34,044 bases of DNA from Candidatus Woesearchaeota archaeon (GTDB lineage: Archaea; Nanobdellota; Nanobdellia; Woesearchaeales; WJKR01), in NCBI GenBank assembly GCA_016927245.1, contig JAFGNA010000016.1, positions 1 to 34,044 on the forward strand, given 5' to 3'. Position 1 is the first letter of the stretch; each line of letters begins with the position of its first letter. The translations under genes were made by a program, and so were the position numbers. Under the pieces are notes generated by a model. It made no database searches and was not told the origin of the DNA. It saw only the letters and a list, made by a program, of their open reading frames with translations. Below, one piece after another: positions 1 through 7,802 of this stretch.

Positions 1-1
1 A

Positions 2-871
2 ACACTAAAAACATTCAAGACAAAAAACGGATTCCAAATCGGCGTGCGGGTCGTGGTGCCGCCGTTCCCCTACACCGACCAGGAGACCTTCAACGTCAAG
101 AGCAAAGGATCGACGATACGCTTAGCCGGCGGCACGGAAGGCGTGCACATCGAGGACGTCAAGATCATAGGTAACAAGTGGGTGGTCGCGGGCACATCAG
201 GAGTCGTGCTCACCGTGTGCGGATCGGGCGACACCATGGAAGAGGCCCGAAGACAGGCGTACAGCCGGATACGAGGAGTCAGCATACCGCGGATGTACTA
301 CCGCAACGACGTCGGCGCGAGATGGCATGACGAAGCTCCACTCCTCGAACGGTGGGGCTACCTCGCCCAAGCGCCCTCCCTCACGTTCGAGGAGGTAACC
401 TCAGAGACGTTCGACGAGCACACATCCCAACTGGAATCGACAGAGCAACTATACCCCCTTGCCATCAGGACGGCGACCGAGGAATACCGAGACATCATCG
501 CCACGCCTCGCTCCATCGCGCTGTTCGCCTACCTCGAAGGGAAGTACGTAGGCAACGCTATCGGGAGCATGCCGTCAAGCAAGGACCTACAGGACATAAA
601 GATAGCATTCCCCGCCAAGCCCGCAAACACCATCTACCTCTACAACATCTCAATACTCCCAGAGTTCCAAGGACGAGGCCACGGCCTCGCGCTCATGCGA
701 GCGTTTCTGGAACGATGCGAGGAGAAAGGATACACGCACCTGATCGGAACCTTCCGCAAGAACGGGTCATACGCCATCATCAAGAAATTCAACCCCGTGG
801 ATGAGCGGACGTTCAAGAACTGGGAAGGCACAGGAGAAGAGTTCGTTCGCTGCACAATCAAGCTTTCCTGA
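2..871 (+). CDS. PurD-like C-terminal domain fused to a GNAT acetyltransferase (5' partial)
   Basis: The reading frame is open from the first bases of the window, so the internal GTG at 44 is probably not the start; the gene begins upstream. The first about 105 residues resemble the C-terminal lobe of phosphoribosylamine-glycine ligase (ATP-grasp GARS): a VPPFPYTD segment, EGVHIEDV, then GSGDTMEEARRQAY and YYRNDVGARW, where PurD proteins have the 'EA..AY..v...yR.DIG' ending. After a WGYL segment the same frame continues into a GNAT fold: NTIYLYNISILPEFQGRGHG is the beta4/acetyl-CoA loop (Q/RGxGxG/A-like), followed by LMRAFLERCEEKGY. PurD joins phosphoribosylamine and glycine in purine synthesis; GNATs transfer acyl groups from acyl-CoA. 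The 'HAGT' segment typical of true PurD is not visible, so the ligase substrate may differ. Fusion is seen directly; function is inferred. Confidence 0.7.
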   Translation, partial: TLKTFKTKNGFQIGVRVVVPPFPYTDQETFNVKSKGSTIRLAGGTEGVHIEDVKIIGNKWVVAGTSGVVLTVCGSGDTMEEARRQAYSRIRGVSIPRMYYRNDVGARWHDEAPLLERWGYLAQAPSLTFEEVTSETFDEHTSQLESTEQLYPLAIRTATEEYRDIIATPRSIALFAYLEGKYVGNAIGSMPSSKDLQDIKIAFPAKPANTIYLYNISILPEFQGRGHGLALMRAFLERCEEKGYTHLIGTFRKNGSYAIIKKFNPVDERTFKNWEGTGEEFVRCTIKLS

Positions 872-924
872 GCATCAAGAACATGCCTGTGAACGAAACA
901 GCCACGACCAACCACACATCCACA

Positions 925-1003
925 ACTATTTAAAGGCCTTCAGCCCTCCTGTCAACAGTGACGAGTCGGAACGACGCGCGCAAGAACGAAAGAGCTTTAA
1001 GTA
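925..1003 (+). promoter_or_regulatory. Tandem TATA-like boxes upstream of pepA
   Basis: Two A/T-rich boxes stand in an otherwise G+C-rich gap: ctatttaaa at 925-933 and gctttaagta at about 994-1003. The second would give a start site near 1024, leaving a leader of about 45 nt ahead of the ATG at 1070, which has a purine-rich gagggggag ribosome site. The rest of the 872-1069 gap shows no convincing gene. Confidence 0.4.
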
Positions 1004-1069
1004 CCACGCAGCCAAAGGATGACGCCAGGCGACCGCCCACGAGGAACGCCGCAAGAGGGGGAGAAACGC

Positions 1070-2509
1070 ATGCGCATACACACCACGAAGACAGGAAAGG
1101 AGTCGCTCATCGCCGTGCCCGTCACCGAAGGATTCGACACGAAACAGTTCAGCAAGAAGACCCAGCACTACCTCGCAACGAAGCAGTTCTTCAAAGGCAA
1201 GCGAAGCACCCAACTCCTCATGCAAGGAAAGCCGGACGTGCTCTTCATCGGCATCGGAGAGCAACCAGCGCCTGACAGCATCCGAAAAGCGGCGGGCACC
1301 GCGGCGAAGCACGCGCGCGACCACCGCTGCGAGGAGTTCGCGTTCGACCTCAGGCCGATCAAGCAAGACCACGTCCAGGAAGCAGTCGAAGGAGCGCTGC
1401 TCGGGCTCTACACCTACCACGAGTACAAGAAACGGCAGAAAGACGACCCGAAAGACCCGACAGCAATGACCATCATATGCACCGAGGAGAAAGAAGCGCG
1501 CAAGCTCATCAAGCAAGGGAAAACTATTAGCGAAGGAGTCCTCCTCGTCAGGGACCTCGTGAACAGGCCTGCCAGCGACAAGACACCAGAAGCCGTCGCG
1601 AAACTCGCGCAAGCGCTCGGCAAGCGCTATGGGCTCAACGTCCGCGTCCTGGGCAAGAAGGACCTCGAACAGCTCGGCATGCGAGGACTGCTCAGCGTCG
1701 CCCGTGGCAGCGACAAGGAGCCAAAAATCGTCATCCTAGAACTCAACGCAAAAGCGAAGGAACCACTGACCGCGCTCATCGGCAAGGGCGTCACGTTCGA
1801 CGCGGGCGGCCTCCAGATCAAGCCAGACCCCGGCATCAGGGACATGAAGATGGACATGGCAGGCGCGGCGACCGTGCTCGGCACCATGGTCTCACTGGCA
1901 AGGCTCAAGCACCCCGGACGGGTCGTAGGCGCGATGGGACTCGTGGAGAACCTGGTAGGCCCGGACGCGTACAAGCCAGGAGACATCCTCACCTCATACA
2001 ACGGGAAGACCGTGGAAGTAGAGCACACCGACGCCGAAGGGCGGCTCGTGCTCGCGGACATGCTCGGGTACATCGAGGAAACCTACAAGCCCGCCAAGAT
2101 GATAGACCTCGCCACGCTGACAGGGGCGACGCTCTTAGGCCTCGGCACCAGGGTGGCAGCCCTGCTCGGCAACGACGATGAGCTCATCAAAGACGTCGAG
2201 CACGCATCAGCCGCCACGGACGAGCTCGTCTGGCGCCTCCCGCTCCGCAACCACTACAAAGAACTCATGAAAGGCTCCATCAGCGACCTGAGCAACATCG
2301 GCAAGAAACCCTCGCCCTTCGGCGGTCCCGGCACCATCACTGCAGCCGCGTTCCTCAGCGAGTTCGTCACCGACAAGACGGCGTGGGCACACCTCGACAT
2401 CGCCGGGACGGCTTTCAGCTACGAGGAGACAGACTACGTGCCGAAAGGAGGCACGGGGTGGGGGGTCAGGCTGCTCACGAGCATGCTCACGCAAACCAGT
2501 AACAGGTGA
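1070..2509 (+). CDS. pepA: Leucyl aminopeptidase, M17 family
   Basis: A 479-residue cytosolic metallo-aminopeptidase that removes N-terminal residues from peptides. The C-terminal catalytic domain carries the M17 signatures: GKGVTFDAGG with metal-binding Lys and Asp (about residues 238-247), DMKMDMAGAA, and HTDAEGRLVLADML (about 319-332; most relatives have NTDAEGR, here the Asn is His), followed by DLATLTGAT. The N-terminal about 160 residues form the less conserved M17 N domain. Length is normal for the family. I chose ATG 1070 over the in-frame ATG at 1019 because a purine-rich site precedes it and the intervening 17 residues look unlike a conserved N-terminus. It is followed after 6 nt by trxB and probably cotranscribed with it. 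Confidence 0.93.
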   Translation: MRIHTTKTGKESLIAVPVTEGFDTKQFSKKTQHYLATKQFFKGKRSTQLLMQGKPDVLFIGIGEQPAPDSIRKAAGTAAKHARDHRCEEFAFDLRPIKQDHVQEAVEGALLGLYTYHEYKKRQKDDPKDPTAMTIICTEEKEARKLIKQGKTISEGVLLVRDLVNRPASDKTPEAVAKLAQALGKRYGLNVRVLGKKDLEQLGMRGLLSVARGSDKEPKIVILELNAKAKEPLTALIGKGVTFDAGGLQIKPDPGIRDMKMDMAGAATVLGTMVSLARLKHPGRVVGAMGLVENLVGPDAYKPGDILTSYNGKTVEVEHTDAEGRLVLADMLGYIEETYKPAKMIDLATLTGATLLGLGTRVAALLGNDDELIKDVEHASAATDELVWRLPLRNHYKELMKGSISDLSNIGKKPSPFGGPGTITAAAFLSEFVTDKTAWAHLDIAGTAFSYEETDYVPKGGTGWGVRLLTSMLTQTSNR

Positions 2510-2515
2510 AACCAC
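2504..2515 (+). promoter_or_regulatory. Ribosome binding site overlapping the pepA stop
   Basis: AGGTGA at 2504-2509 contains the TGA stop of pepA and lies 6 nt ahead of the trxB ATG. A terminating ribosome would sit on the Shine-Dalgarno site of the next gene. The same stop-inside-SD design occurs before the genes at 9741 and 12666. Confidence 0.6.
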
Positions 2516-3457
2516 ATGGAAGAAAGAGACGTCATCATCCTAGGATCAGGGGTCGCCGGCCTCACAGCAGCCATCTACAACGCGCGGGCGGAGCTCAAGC
2601 CATTAGTGCTCACCGGGATGGCAGACGGCGGACAGATAGCCACGACCACCGTTGTGGAGAACTGGCCGGGAGAGCCCGACGGCATCATGGGCCCCGAACT
2701 CGTGCAGCGCATGAAGCGGCAAGCCGAGAAGTTCGGCGCCGAGACCAGGTTCGAGCAGGCCGTCTCCTATAAAGCTAATGAGGACGGCACGCACACCATC
2801 AAGACCGACAGCAACGAGTACCAAGCCTTGGCAGTCATCGTCGCCACCGGCGCGTCTGCCAGGTGGTTGGGGTTGCCGGATGAGGAGAAGTACAAGAGCA
2901 ACGGCGTACACACGTGCGCGACGTGCGACGGCGCGTTCTATAAGAACAAGGATATAGTCGTCGTGGGCGGCGGCGACGCGGCGTGCGAGGAGTCGGACTT
3001 CCTCACCAGGTTCGCCAGGAAGGTGACCTTGCTGGTACGCAAGGACCGTCTGCGCGCCTCGTTGCCGATGCGGGAGCGCGTGGAGAAGAACCCGAAGATC
3101 ACCATCAGGAGCCTGGCCCAGATCAGCAGGTACCTCGGCGACGAGAAAGGACTGCGCGGCATCGTCGTGCACGATAACAAGACTGGTGAGGAGTCAGAGA
3201 TGAAGGTCGACGGCGTCTTCCTCGCCATCGGGCACGTCCCAAACACCAGCATCTTCAAGGGAGCGCTGGACATGGACGAGCTAGGCTACCTCCGAGCGGA
3301 CCAGCATACCGAGACGAACATCCCTGGCGTGTTCGCCGCGGGCGACGTCGCCGACCACTACTTCCGCCAGGCCATCACCGCCGCAGGGACCGGGGCGGCG
3401 GCCGCGATCAGGGCTGAGAAATACATCGCGAGCAAGAGGCACGCAGACAGAAGATAG
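2516..3457 (+). CDS. trxB: Thioredoxin reductase (NAD(P)H, FAD)
   Basis: A 313-residue low-molecular-weight thioredoxin reductase that passes electrons from NAD(P)H via FAD to a thioredoxin or glutaredoxin-like partner. The N-terminal FAD dinucleotide motif is GSGVAGL (about residues 10-16); the redox pair is CATC at 134-137, embedded in the family motif HTCATCDGAFY; the NAD(P)H-binding motif VVGGGDAACEE follows directly; the C-terminal FAD motif is GVFAAGDV. Length matches the family. The start is fixed by the AGGTGA site and the 6-nt gap after pepA. It ends in TAG, showing that TAG is an ordinary stop in this genome. Confidence 0.95.
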   Translation: MEERDVIILGSGVAGLTAAIYNARAELKPLVLTGMADGGQIATTTVVENWPGEPDGIMGPELVQRMKRQAEKFGAETRFEQAVSYKANEDGTHTIKTDSNEYQALAVIVATGASARWLGLPDEEKYKSNGVHTCATCDGAFYKNKDIVVVGGGDAACEESDFLTRFARKVTLLVRKDRLRASLPMRERVEKNPKITIRSLAQISRYLGDEKGLRGIVVHDNKTGEESEMKVDGVFLAIGHVPNTSIFKGALDMDELGYLRADQHTETNIPGVFAAGDVADHYFRQAITAAGTGAAAAIRAEKYIASKRHADRR

Positions 3458-3525
3458 ACGCTCTCCTGCTCTTGCAGAAATCGTGAACGAACGCTGGCCT
3501 CGCAGCATTCCTTTCAATTCATCAT

Positions 3526-3539
3526 GCTGCTTAAGCAGC
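3526..3539. repeat. 14-bp perfect palindrome upstream of the rubredoxin-like gene
   Basis: GCTGCTTAAGCAGC reads identically on both strands and sits about 25 nt upstream of the TATA box at 3565-3573. It could be an operator for a dimeric regulator or the hairpin end of the trxB transcript; no T-run follows, which slightly favours an operator. Confidence 0.4.
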
Positions 3540-3564
3540 GAGCACCCCCGCAGCTAACGCAAGG

Positions 3565-3573
3565 CATAAATAT
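3565..3573 (+). promoter_or_regulatory. TATA box of a leaderless gene
   Basis: cataaatat centred 25 nt upstream of ATG 3594, the archaeal spacing for a transcript that begins at or next to the start codon. Confidence 0.6.
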
Positions 3574-3593
3574 CCTCCTCCCCTGCCAACCTC

Positions 3594-3788
3594 ATGCACG
3601 TCTGGGTCTGCAACGGGTGCCACGCGGAAATACCTGGTGAGAAGAGGCCGGACCGGTGCCCGCTCTGCGGCCAAGGAGCGAAAGGCTTCGATGAAGGGGA
3701 ACGGGAAGACCCTCCTGAAGAGGACAAGAAGTATTCTGAACTGTACAGGAAAGCCCTCGAGCAGCTCGAGGAGTACGAGGAAGGCTGA
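3594..3788 (+). CDS. Rubredoxin/rubrerythrin-type metal-binding small protein
   Basis: A 64-residue protein opening with WVCNGCHAEI and, after 18 residues, RCPLCGQGAKGF. The CxxC...CPxCG arrangement is the iron or zinc knuckle of rubredoxin-like domains, such as the one at the end of rubrerythrins. The last 30 residues are highly acidic and predicted helical. Electron transfer or peroxide defence would fit its position just after thioredoxin reductase, but it has its own TATA box (3565-3573), so it need not be in the same transcript. A structural zinc ribbon is the alternative. Confidence 0.75.
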   Translation: MHVWVCNGCHAEIPGEKRPDRCPLCGQGAKGFDEGEREDPPEEDKKYSELYRKALEQLEEYEEG

Positions 3789-3837
3789 GAGCCTCGGTAG
3801 ATAAAGCATTGCTCCCGCGAAGGATGAAGCGCAAAGC

Positions 3838-3845
3838 TCTTAAAC
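3838..3845 (+). promoter_or_regulatory. TATA box of the M3 peptidase gene
   Basis: ctcttaaa centred about 25 nt upstream of ATG 3867; supports this start and leaderless transcription. Confidence 0.55.
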
Positions 3846-3866
3846 CTGCCCGCCAGTCCCCCCACC

Positions 3867-5630
3867 ATGGATGAGGAGAAAGCGATATGGGACTTGCGAG
3901 ACCTCCTGCTAGGCAAGACCGTCGATGAGCTCGAGCAAGGAGTCAAGGAAAAGGTCGAGGATTTCAAGAAGTACCGCGACCGCCTCGGTGACGACGTGAC
4001 GCCCGCGTTGCTCAAGCAAATACTCATGGAGAAAGAAGACATCATGCTCTCCATGGAGGCCATCGGCGACTATTACGGGCTGCGGTTCAGCACCGACATC
4101 AAGGACCAGGAAGCCCTCGGCAGGATGACCTACTATGAACAGTTGTTCTCAGACTTGGGCAACGAGTTACTCTTCTTCCCCCTCTGGTTCATGCGACTCG
4201 ACGATGACAAGGCGGAAATGCTCATCGGAGCGGCCGAGCTCAATGACTACAAGTACTACCTCGAGAGCATCAGGAAAGCGAAACCGTACACCAAGGATGA
4301 GGAGACCGAGCGGCTGCTGAGCATCAAGGACAGCACCACCGGCGGGTTCTCCCAGCTGTACAGCATCTTCACGAGCGGGTTCTCCTTCGAGTTCGACGGC
4401 GAGGAAGGATTGACCCAGGACGAGCTCCGCAAGCACGTGTATGACCATGAGCCTGAGAAACGAGAAGCGGCGTACCGGCGGCTCCTCGCCCCTTATCAGG
4501 AGCACGAGACCTTGCTCACCGAGCTCTACAAGAGCATCTCCCTCGACTGGGACAATGACGGGATGAAGATACGCGGCTACAAGGACCCGTTGGACGTCAG
4601 GAATGTCAAGAATGACATCGACGAGCGGGCCGTGCAAGCCATGCTCAACGTCATCAGGCGGCACAACGACCTCTTCATCACTTATTTCAAGCTGCGTAGG
4701 GAGCTCAACGAGCGGCACGGCGCGGCGTACAAGCACAGCAGGTACCATATCTACGCGCCGTTCGCCGGTAGGACGGAGAAGACCTACGGCTACGAGGAGA
4801 GCAAGGAGCTCGTCCTGGACACGTACCGCAAGTTCGACGAACGGTTCTACGAGGCAGCGAAGGCCATCTTCGACGCAGGGCACGTGCACAGCCACCCGCA
4901 GCGGAACAAGCAACCAGGAGCGTTCTGCAGCTATCTCTGCGGCGTCGTGAAGCCCTACATCCTCCTCAACCATGACGGCACGGCACGCAGCCTCTTCACC
5001 ATGATGCACGAGTTCGGGCATGGCATACACGGCGTGCTCTCAGAGAAGCAGAGGCCGTTGGCGTACCGGCCGGCCATCCCCATGGCGGAGACGGCGAGCA
5101 TCATGGGCGAGATGCTGCTCGCCGACAGGCTGCTCCGGGAATCACGGGACGCTAGGGAACAAGCGTCCATCCTCATGCACCTCCTGGACAACGAGTGGGC
5201 GAGCATCGTCCGCCAGGCGCATTTCGCCTTGTTCGAGCAGGTAGCGCATGAAAAGATACGGGCAGGCGCCACGGCGGACGAGCTCGACGATGCCTACTGG
5301 GAGCTCTTGGGAGAGCAGTTCGGTGACATGACCATCCCGGAAGAGTTCAAGCAGGAATGGCACTATGTCCCTCACATCCATCACACCCCGTTCTATGTTT
5401 ACGCCTACGCCTGGGGCAACCTACTCGTCCTCGTCCTCTACGACCGGTACAGGGAGGAGGGGGGCTCATTCATCGACGACTACGTGCGCCTCCTCGAAGC
5501 GGGCGGGAGCAAGCGCCCACAGGACTTGCTCAGGGACCTCGGCATGGACCCTGCGAAAGAGTCGTTCTGGGAGGCGGGGTTCGCCATCATCAAAGAGCAG
5601 GTCGAACGGCTCCGCGGCCTCGACGTGTAA
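3867..5630 (+). CDS. pepF: Oligoendopeptidase F-type metallopeptidase (M3)
   Basis: A 587-residue cytosolic zinc peptidase of the M3B type, which degrades short peptides. The zinc site is HEFGHGIHG (H381, E382, H385), followed about 27 residues later by ETASIMGEML, whose Glu supplies the third ligand. The N-terminal half is the mostly helical domain that restricts access to the active-site channel, and the conserved HYVPHIHHTPFYVYAYAWG segment lies near residues 497-515. Length fits PepF (about 560-610). It is monocistronic by spacing, with its own TATA box. With PepA it forms a local peptide-degradation set. Confidence 0.92.
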   Translation: MDEEKAIWDLRDLLLGKTVDELEQGVKEKVEDFKKYRDRLGDDVTPALLKQILMEKEDIMLSMEAIGDYYGLRFSTDIKDQEALGRMTYYEQLFSDLGNELLFFPLWFMRLDDDKAEMLIGAAELNDYKYYLESIRKAKPYTKDEETERLLSIKDSTTGGFSQLYSIFTSGFSFEFDGEEGLTQDELRKHVYDHEPEKREAAYRRLLAPYQEHETLLTELYKSISLDWDNDGMKIRGYKDPLDVRNVKNDIDERAVQAMLNVIRRHNDLFITYFKLRRELNERHGAAYKHSRYHIYAPFAGRTEKTYGYEESKELVLDTYRKFDERFYEAAKAIFDAGHVHSHPQRNKQPGAFCSYLCGVVKPYILLNHDGTARSLFTMMHEFGHGIHGVLSEKQRPLAYRPAIPMAETASIMGEMLLADRLLRESRDAREQASILMHLLDNEWASIVRQAHFALFEQVAHEKIRAGATADELDDAYWELLGEQFGDMTIPEEFKQEWHYVPHIHHTPFYVYAYAWGNLLVLVLYDRYREEGGSFIDDYVRLLEAGGSKRPQDLLRDLGMDPAKESFWEAGFAIIKEQVERLRGLDV

Positions 5631-5636
5631 GAAAGG

Positions 5637-5644
5637 CTTATAAG
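5637..5644 (+). promoter_or_regulatory. TATA box for the membrane protein at 5667
   Basis: cttataag lies just after the pepF stop and is centred about 26 nt upstream of ATG 5667, favouring that ATG over the GTG at 5664. Confidence 0.55.
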
Positions 5645-5666
5645 CAAGCGTTTCGCTGGAAAGGTG

Positions 5667-6305
5667 ATGGCACCACCGCTGAACCTCACCGGCGCCAACC
5701 TGAACGACGCCTTGGCCACGACACTGCCAGAGGCGTTCGGCACGGTCAAGCCGCTTATCTTCTTCGTGCTCGGCATCGCCGTGTACTCATTCTTCATCTT
5801 CAAGTTCTACCGCTTCCTCGCGGAGCGCGACATCCTCAAGCTGAAATGGCACAAGAAGTACAGTTGGCATGAGGGATTCCTGGTCAAGGCGGCCAAGACG
5901 TTCTTCTACCTGCTTGAGCACGTCATTCTCGTCCCGGCCATCGTGTTCTTCTGGTTCGCGATCATGGCCGTATTATTGCTGTTCCTGAGCAAGAACCCGC
6001 CCGACCAGATCATGCTCATCAGCATGGCCATCATCGGTGCGGTTCGCATCACTGCTTATTACAGCGATGACCTGTCGCGGGACCTGGCCAAGATGATACC
6101 ATTCGCGCTTCTCGGCGTCTTCCTCGTCGACTTCGCGTACATCGACATAGGCACTGTCTGGGCGAGCTTCTACCAATTGCCGTTGTACCTGAACAACGTC
6201 GTGTTCTATCTCGTGTTCGTGGTGGGCTTGGAACTGGTGATGCGCATCTTCTATCTCATCTACCGCGCGGCGCATCCGGAACGGACGGACGCGAAGCAGG
6301 AGTGA
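5667..6305 (+). CDS. Multi-pass membrane protein of unknown function
   Basis: A 212-residue protein with about five hydrophobic segments: PLIFFVLGIAVYSFFIF near residues 30-46, VILVPAIVFFWFAIMAVLLLF near 89-109, one near 115-130 (ISMAIIGAVRITAYY), one near 140-158 (IPFALLGVFLVDFAYID), and NNVVFYLVFVVGLELVMRIFYLIY near 178-201. The loop between the first two is basic (KLKWHKKYSWHEG), suggesting a cytosolic face. No catalytic motif is visible. It resembles conserved membrane proteins I recall from DPANN genomes, but I cannot name the family. Confidence 0.8.
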   Translation: MAPPLNLTGANLNDALATTLPEAFGTVKPLIFFVLGIAVYSFFIFKFYRFLAERDILKLKWHKKYSWHEGFLVKAAKTFFYLLEHVILVPAIVFFWFAIMAVLLLFLSKNPPDQIMLISMAIIGAVRITAYYSDDLSRDLAKMIPFALLGVFLVDFAYIDIGTVWASFYQLPLYLNNVVFYLVFVVGLELVMRIFYLIYRAAHPERTDAKQE

Positions 6306-6372
6306 GGCGAGGACGATGAATAGGTGGTGAGTGAAAGCTCTTTTAGTGATGTCGATGTGTGCTGCCAAGGTC

Positions 6373-6792
6373 TTATGGAAACTCGCAACAGAACATGACA
6401 TCCCCACAGTCAACTGAGGAGAGGAACGACCTGCCGCCGTTCAGGTCGCACGCGGACGGCCTCATGCAGGTCTTCTTGGGGCCGGTGCAGGGCTCCATCC
6501 TGGATTCCACATCCGTGAAGCCCTCGAGCACGTCTTTGGAGTGCTGGTATTGGAGGTATGCTCCGAGCAAGTAGAGGAGGAGGACGAGGAGGGAGAGCAC
6601 CAGGCCGATGATGAGCCACGTCCTGCCTTCCCTCTGCGGGGATTCGGCCTGCTTCGACTGCTCGTTGAGGTAGTAGATGCCCAACAAAATGGCCGCCATC
6701 GCCACGGAGCGCGCATAGTTCGTCCAGAGGCCGAGAATGAATGACAGCACGGCCACCCCCGCAATCAGCATACCTTTAGTCTTGTAGGACAT
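6373..6792 (-). CDS. Two-TM protein with a six-cysteine C-terminal domain
   Basis: A 139-residue protein starting MSYKTKGML. Two hydrophobic segments (about residues 7-37 and 57-78) flank a short basic/acidic loop with SKQAESPQREGR. The last about 40 residues hold six cysteines spaced C-x6-C-x5-C-x13-C-x5-CC, ending near the C-terminus; this recalls the disulphide knot of clip-like domains, which also end in CG...CC. The domain is probably outside the cell and disulphide-bonded. ATG 6792 is preferred to the in-frame ATG at 6837 because a TATA box (6817-6826) lies at leaderless spacing upstream. No family is assigned. Confidence 0.75.
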   Translation of the reverse strand: MSYKTKGMLIAGVAVLSFILGLWTNYARSVAMAAILLGIYYLNEQSKQAESPQREGRTWLIIGLVLSLLVLLLYLLGAYLQYQHSKDVLEGFTDVESRMEPCTGPKKTCMRPSACDLNGGRSFLSSVDCGDVMFCCEFP

Positions 6793-6816
6793 CTGTCGAT
6801 TCGTCCCGCCACAAAG

Positions 6817-6826
6817 AATATTTAAA
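6817..6826 (-). promoter_or_regulatory. TATA box for the six-Cys membrane protein
   Basis: On the minus strand tttaaatatt is centred about 29 nt upstream of ATG 6792. Between this box and the pcna terminator (6838-6937) I see only a short hairpin-capable stretch (ctatcttacggtagatcg) and no gene. Confidence 0.5.
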
Positions 6827-6937
6827 ATTTTTGACACCTATCTGAAGAACTGTCTATCTTACGGTAGATCGGCGGCAACCTTGCCAACCCTTATCTCGAA
6901 CCTGGTCAACGGCATTCTCACATGACGGGTTGAGACG

Positions 6938-6943
6938 AAAAAA
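6938..6943 (-). terminator. Oligo-T terminator of pcna
   Basis: T6 on the minus strand begins 5 nt after the TAA stop of pcna, the typical archaeal T-rich terminator. Confidence 0.5.
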
Positions 6944-6948
6944 TCTTT

Positions 6949-7686
6949 TTAGTCGTTGTCCACCCTGGGCGCGAGGATGAACGCGAGCTGCATCTTGTTC
7001 AGAACGGCGTATTCTAGCCGTAAGGGGTAGTCGTTGCTGAACTTCACTATGGCCTTGTCCGCTAATTTTCCGCCCAGTATCATCTTCTTGAGGTATTCGA
7101 TGCTGTACTTCGATTTCTGCTTTCCTTCCACGACGATCTTGGTCTCCTCATCTGCAGGGATTTCGACCTTTGCTTTGGAGAGGTCTCCTGCCGAGGAGAT
7201 GGTGAGCTTGCCTTCCTCCGCGGCGAAGGTGACTGATTCGCCGATGATGTCCACGTCCTCTACCGCGTCGTTCAGCGTTGATGATTCTGTGGTGACGGTG
7301 GCGGCGAACTTGAGGTCAGGCACTTTCTGCTCCCGTTCCTCCGCTTCGATGATGGGGAGGTGGAAGGTCCTCGTGCTGGTCCCTTTGAGAATGATCTTGA
7401 GCTTGTTCTCTTCTTGCTCCAGGGTGAGCTGGTCGGCTGGTTTTGCCCGCCTGAGGACTTGCTTGAGGCTGTTGAGGTTGATGGTGATGATGGTCTCTTG
7501 CTTGACGTCGTACTCGACGAAGGTGCTGCTGAGCAGCTTGAACACGACCATGGCCACGTTCGCGGGGTCCATGGCGACTATCTGGATGGCGTCGGTGGTA
7601 ATCTTGAACTGGGTTTCGGCGACGAGCTCTGAGATGACGGCGATGCTTTCCTTGAGGTATTTCGGTTCTGCTAAGGTCATGCGCAT
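6949..7686 (-). CDS. pcn: DNA polymerase sliding clamp PCNA
   Basis: A 245-residue protein with the usual length of archaeal PCNA, which forms a trimeric ring on DNA and holds polymerases, ligase and nucleases. Visible family features are the opening MRMTLAEPKYLKESIAVISE, the DAIQIVAMDPANVAMV segment (about residues 33-48; compare GI...MDPS.VA/L), the linker/second domain with VEDVDIIGESVTFAAEEGKLTI, and the end YAVLNKMQLAFILAPRVDND, which corresponds to the PCNA C-terminal 'YLLAPRIE'. ATG 7686 is chosen over an upstream extension because it has a gggg purine site and a TATA box (7735-7746); ATG 7680 is an alternative. It follows RNase J on the same strand but has its own promoter. Confidence 0.95.
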   Translation of the reverse strand: MRMTLAEPKYLKESIAVISELVAETQFKITTDAIQIVAMDPANVAMVVFKLLSSTFVEYDVKQETIITINLNSLKQVLRRAKPADQLTLEQEENKLKIILKGTSTRTFHLPIIEAEEREQKVPDLKFAATVTTESSTLNDAVEDVDIIGESVTFAAEEGKLTISSAGDLSKAKVEIPADEETKIVVEGKQKSKYSIEYLKKMILGGKLADKAIVKFSNDYPLRLEYAVLNKMQLAFILAPRVDND

Positions 7687-7734
7687 TGGCTGTTCCCCCA
7701 CGTGGTTGCTATCGTCGGGAGAGAATAAGGTTTC

Positions 7735-7746
7735 GTTTATATAATT
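7735..7746 (-). promoter_or_regulatory. TATA box of pcna
   Basis: On the minus strand aattatataaac would direct initiation near 7713, giving a leader of about 27 nt before ATG 7686. Confidence 0.6.
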
Positions 7747-7756
7747 TGTTGAGCAA

Positions 7757-7781
7757 TAATTTATTTCAATATAGCTAATAA
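7757..7781. promoter_or_regulatory. A/T-rich element upstream of the pcna TATA box (weak copy)
   Basis: Plus-strand core atttcaatatagctaat resembles the element upstream of gyrA (atttctatatagtaaat) with one substitution and a one-base shift on each side. It lies about 11 nt upstream of the pcna TATA box. See the entries at 18886, 20567 and 27065. Confidence 0.3.
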
Positions 7782-7789
7782 ATTTTGGG

Positions 7790-7800
7790 AAAAAAAAAAA
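7790..7800 (-). terminator. Oligo-T terminator of the RNase J gene
   Basis: A run of 11 A on the plus strand (T11 on the coding strand) starts 2 nt after the RNase J stop. Confidence 0.65.
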
Positions 7801-7802
7801 CA

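Noticed and set aside
958-1275. GTG frame placed at leaderless distance from the first TATA box before pepA
   Set aside because: It runs into pepA in another frame with an Arg/His-rich shadow composition; the TATA box more likely serves pepA.
926-1612. Long minus-strand frame opposite pepA
   Set aside because: It lies antisense to a clear M17 peptidase and its residues follow from that gene's codon bias (Arg/Val/Leu-rich, no motif).
4167-5030. 287-codon minus-strand frame opposite pepF
   Set aside because: Antisense of a well-supported M3 peptidase; Val/Leu/Glu-rich shadow with no domain.
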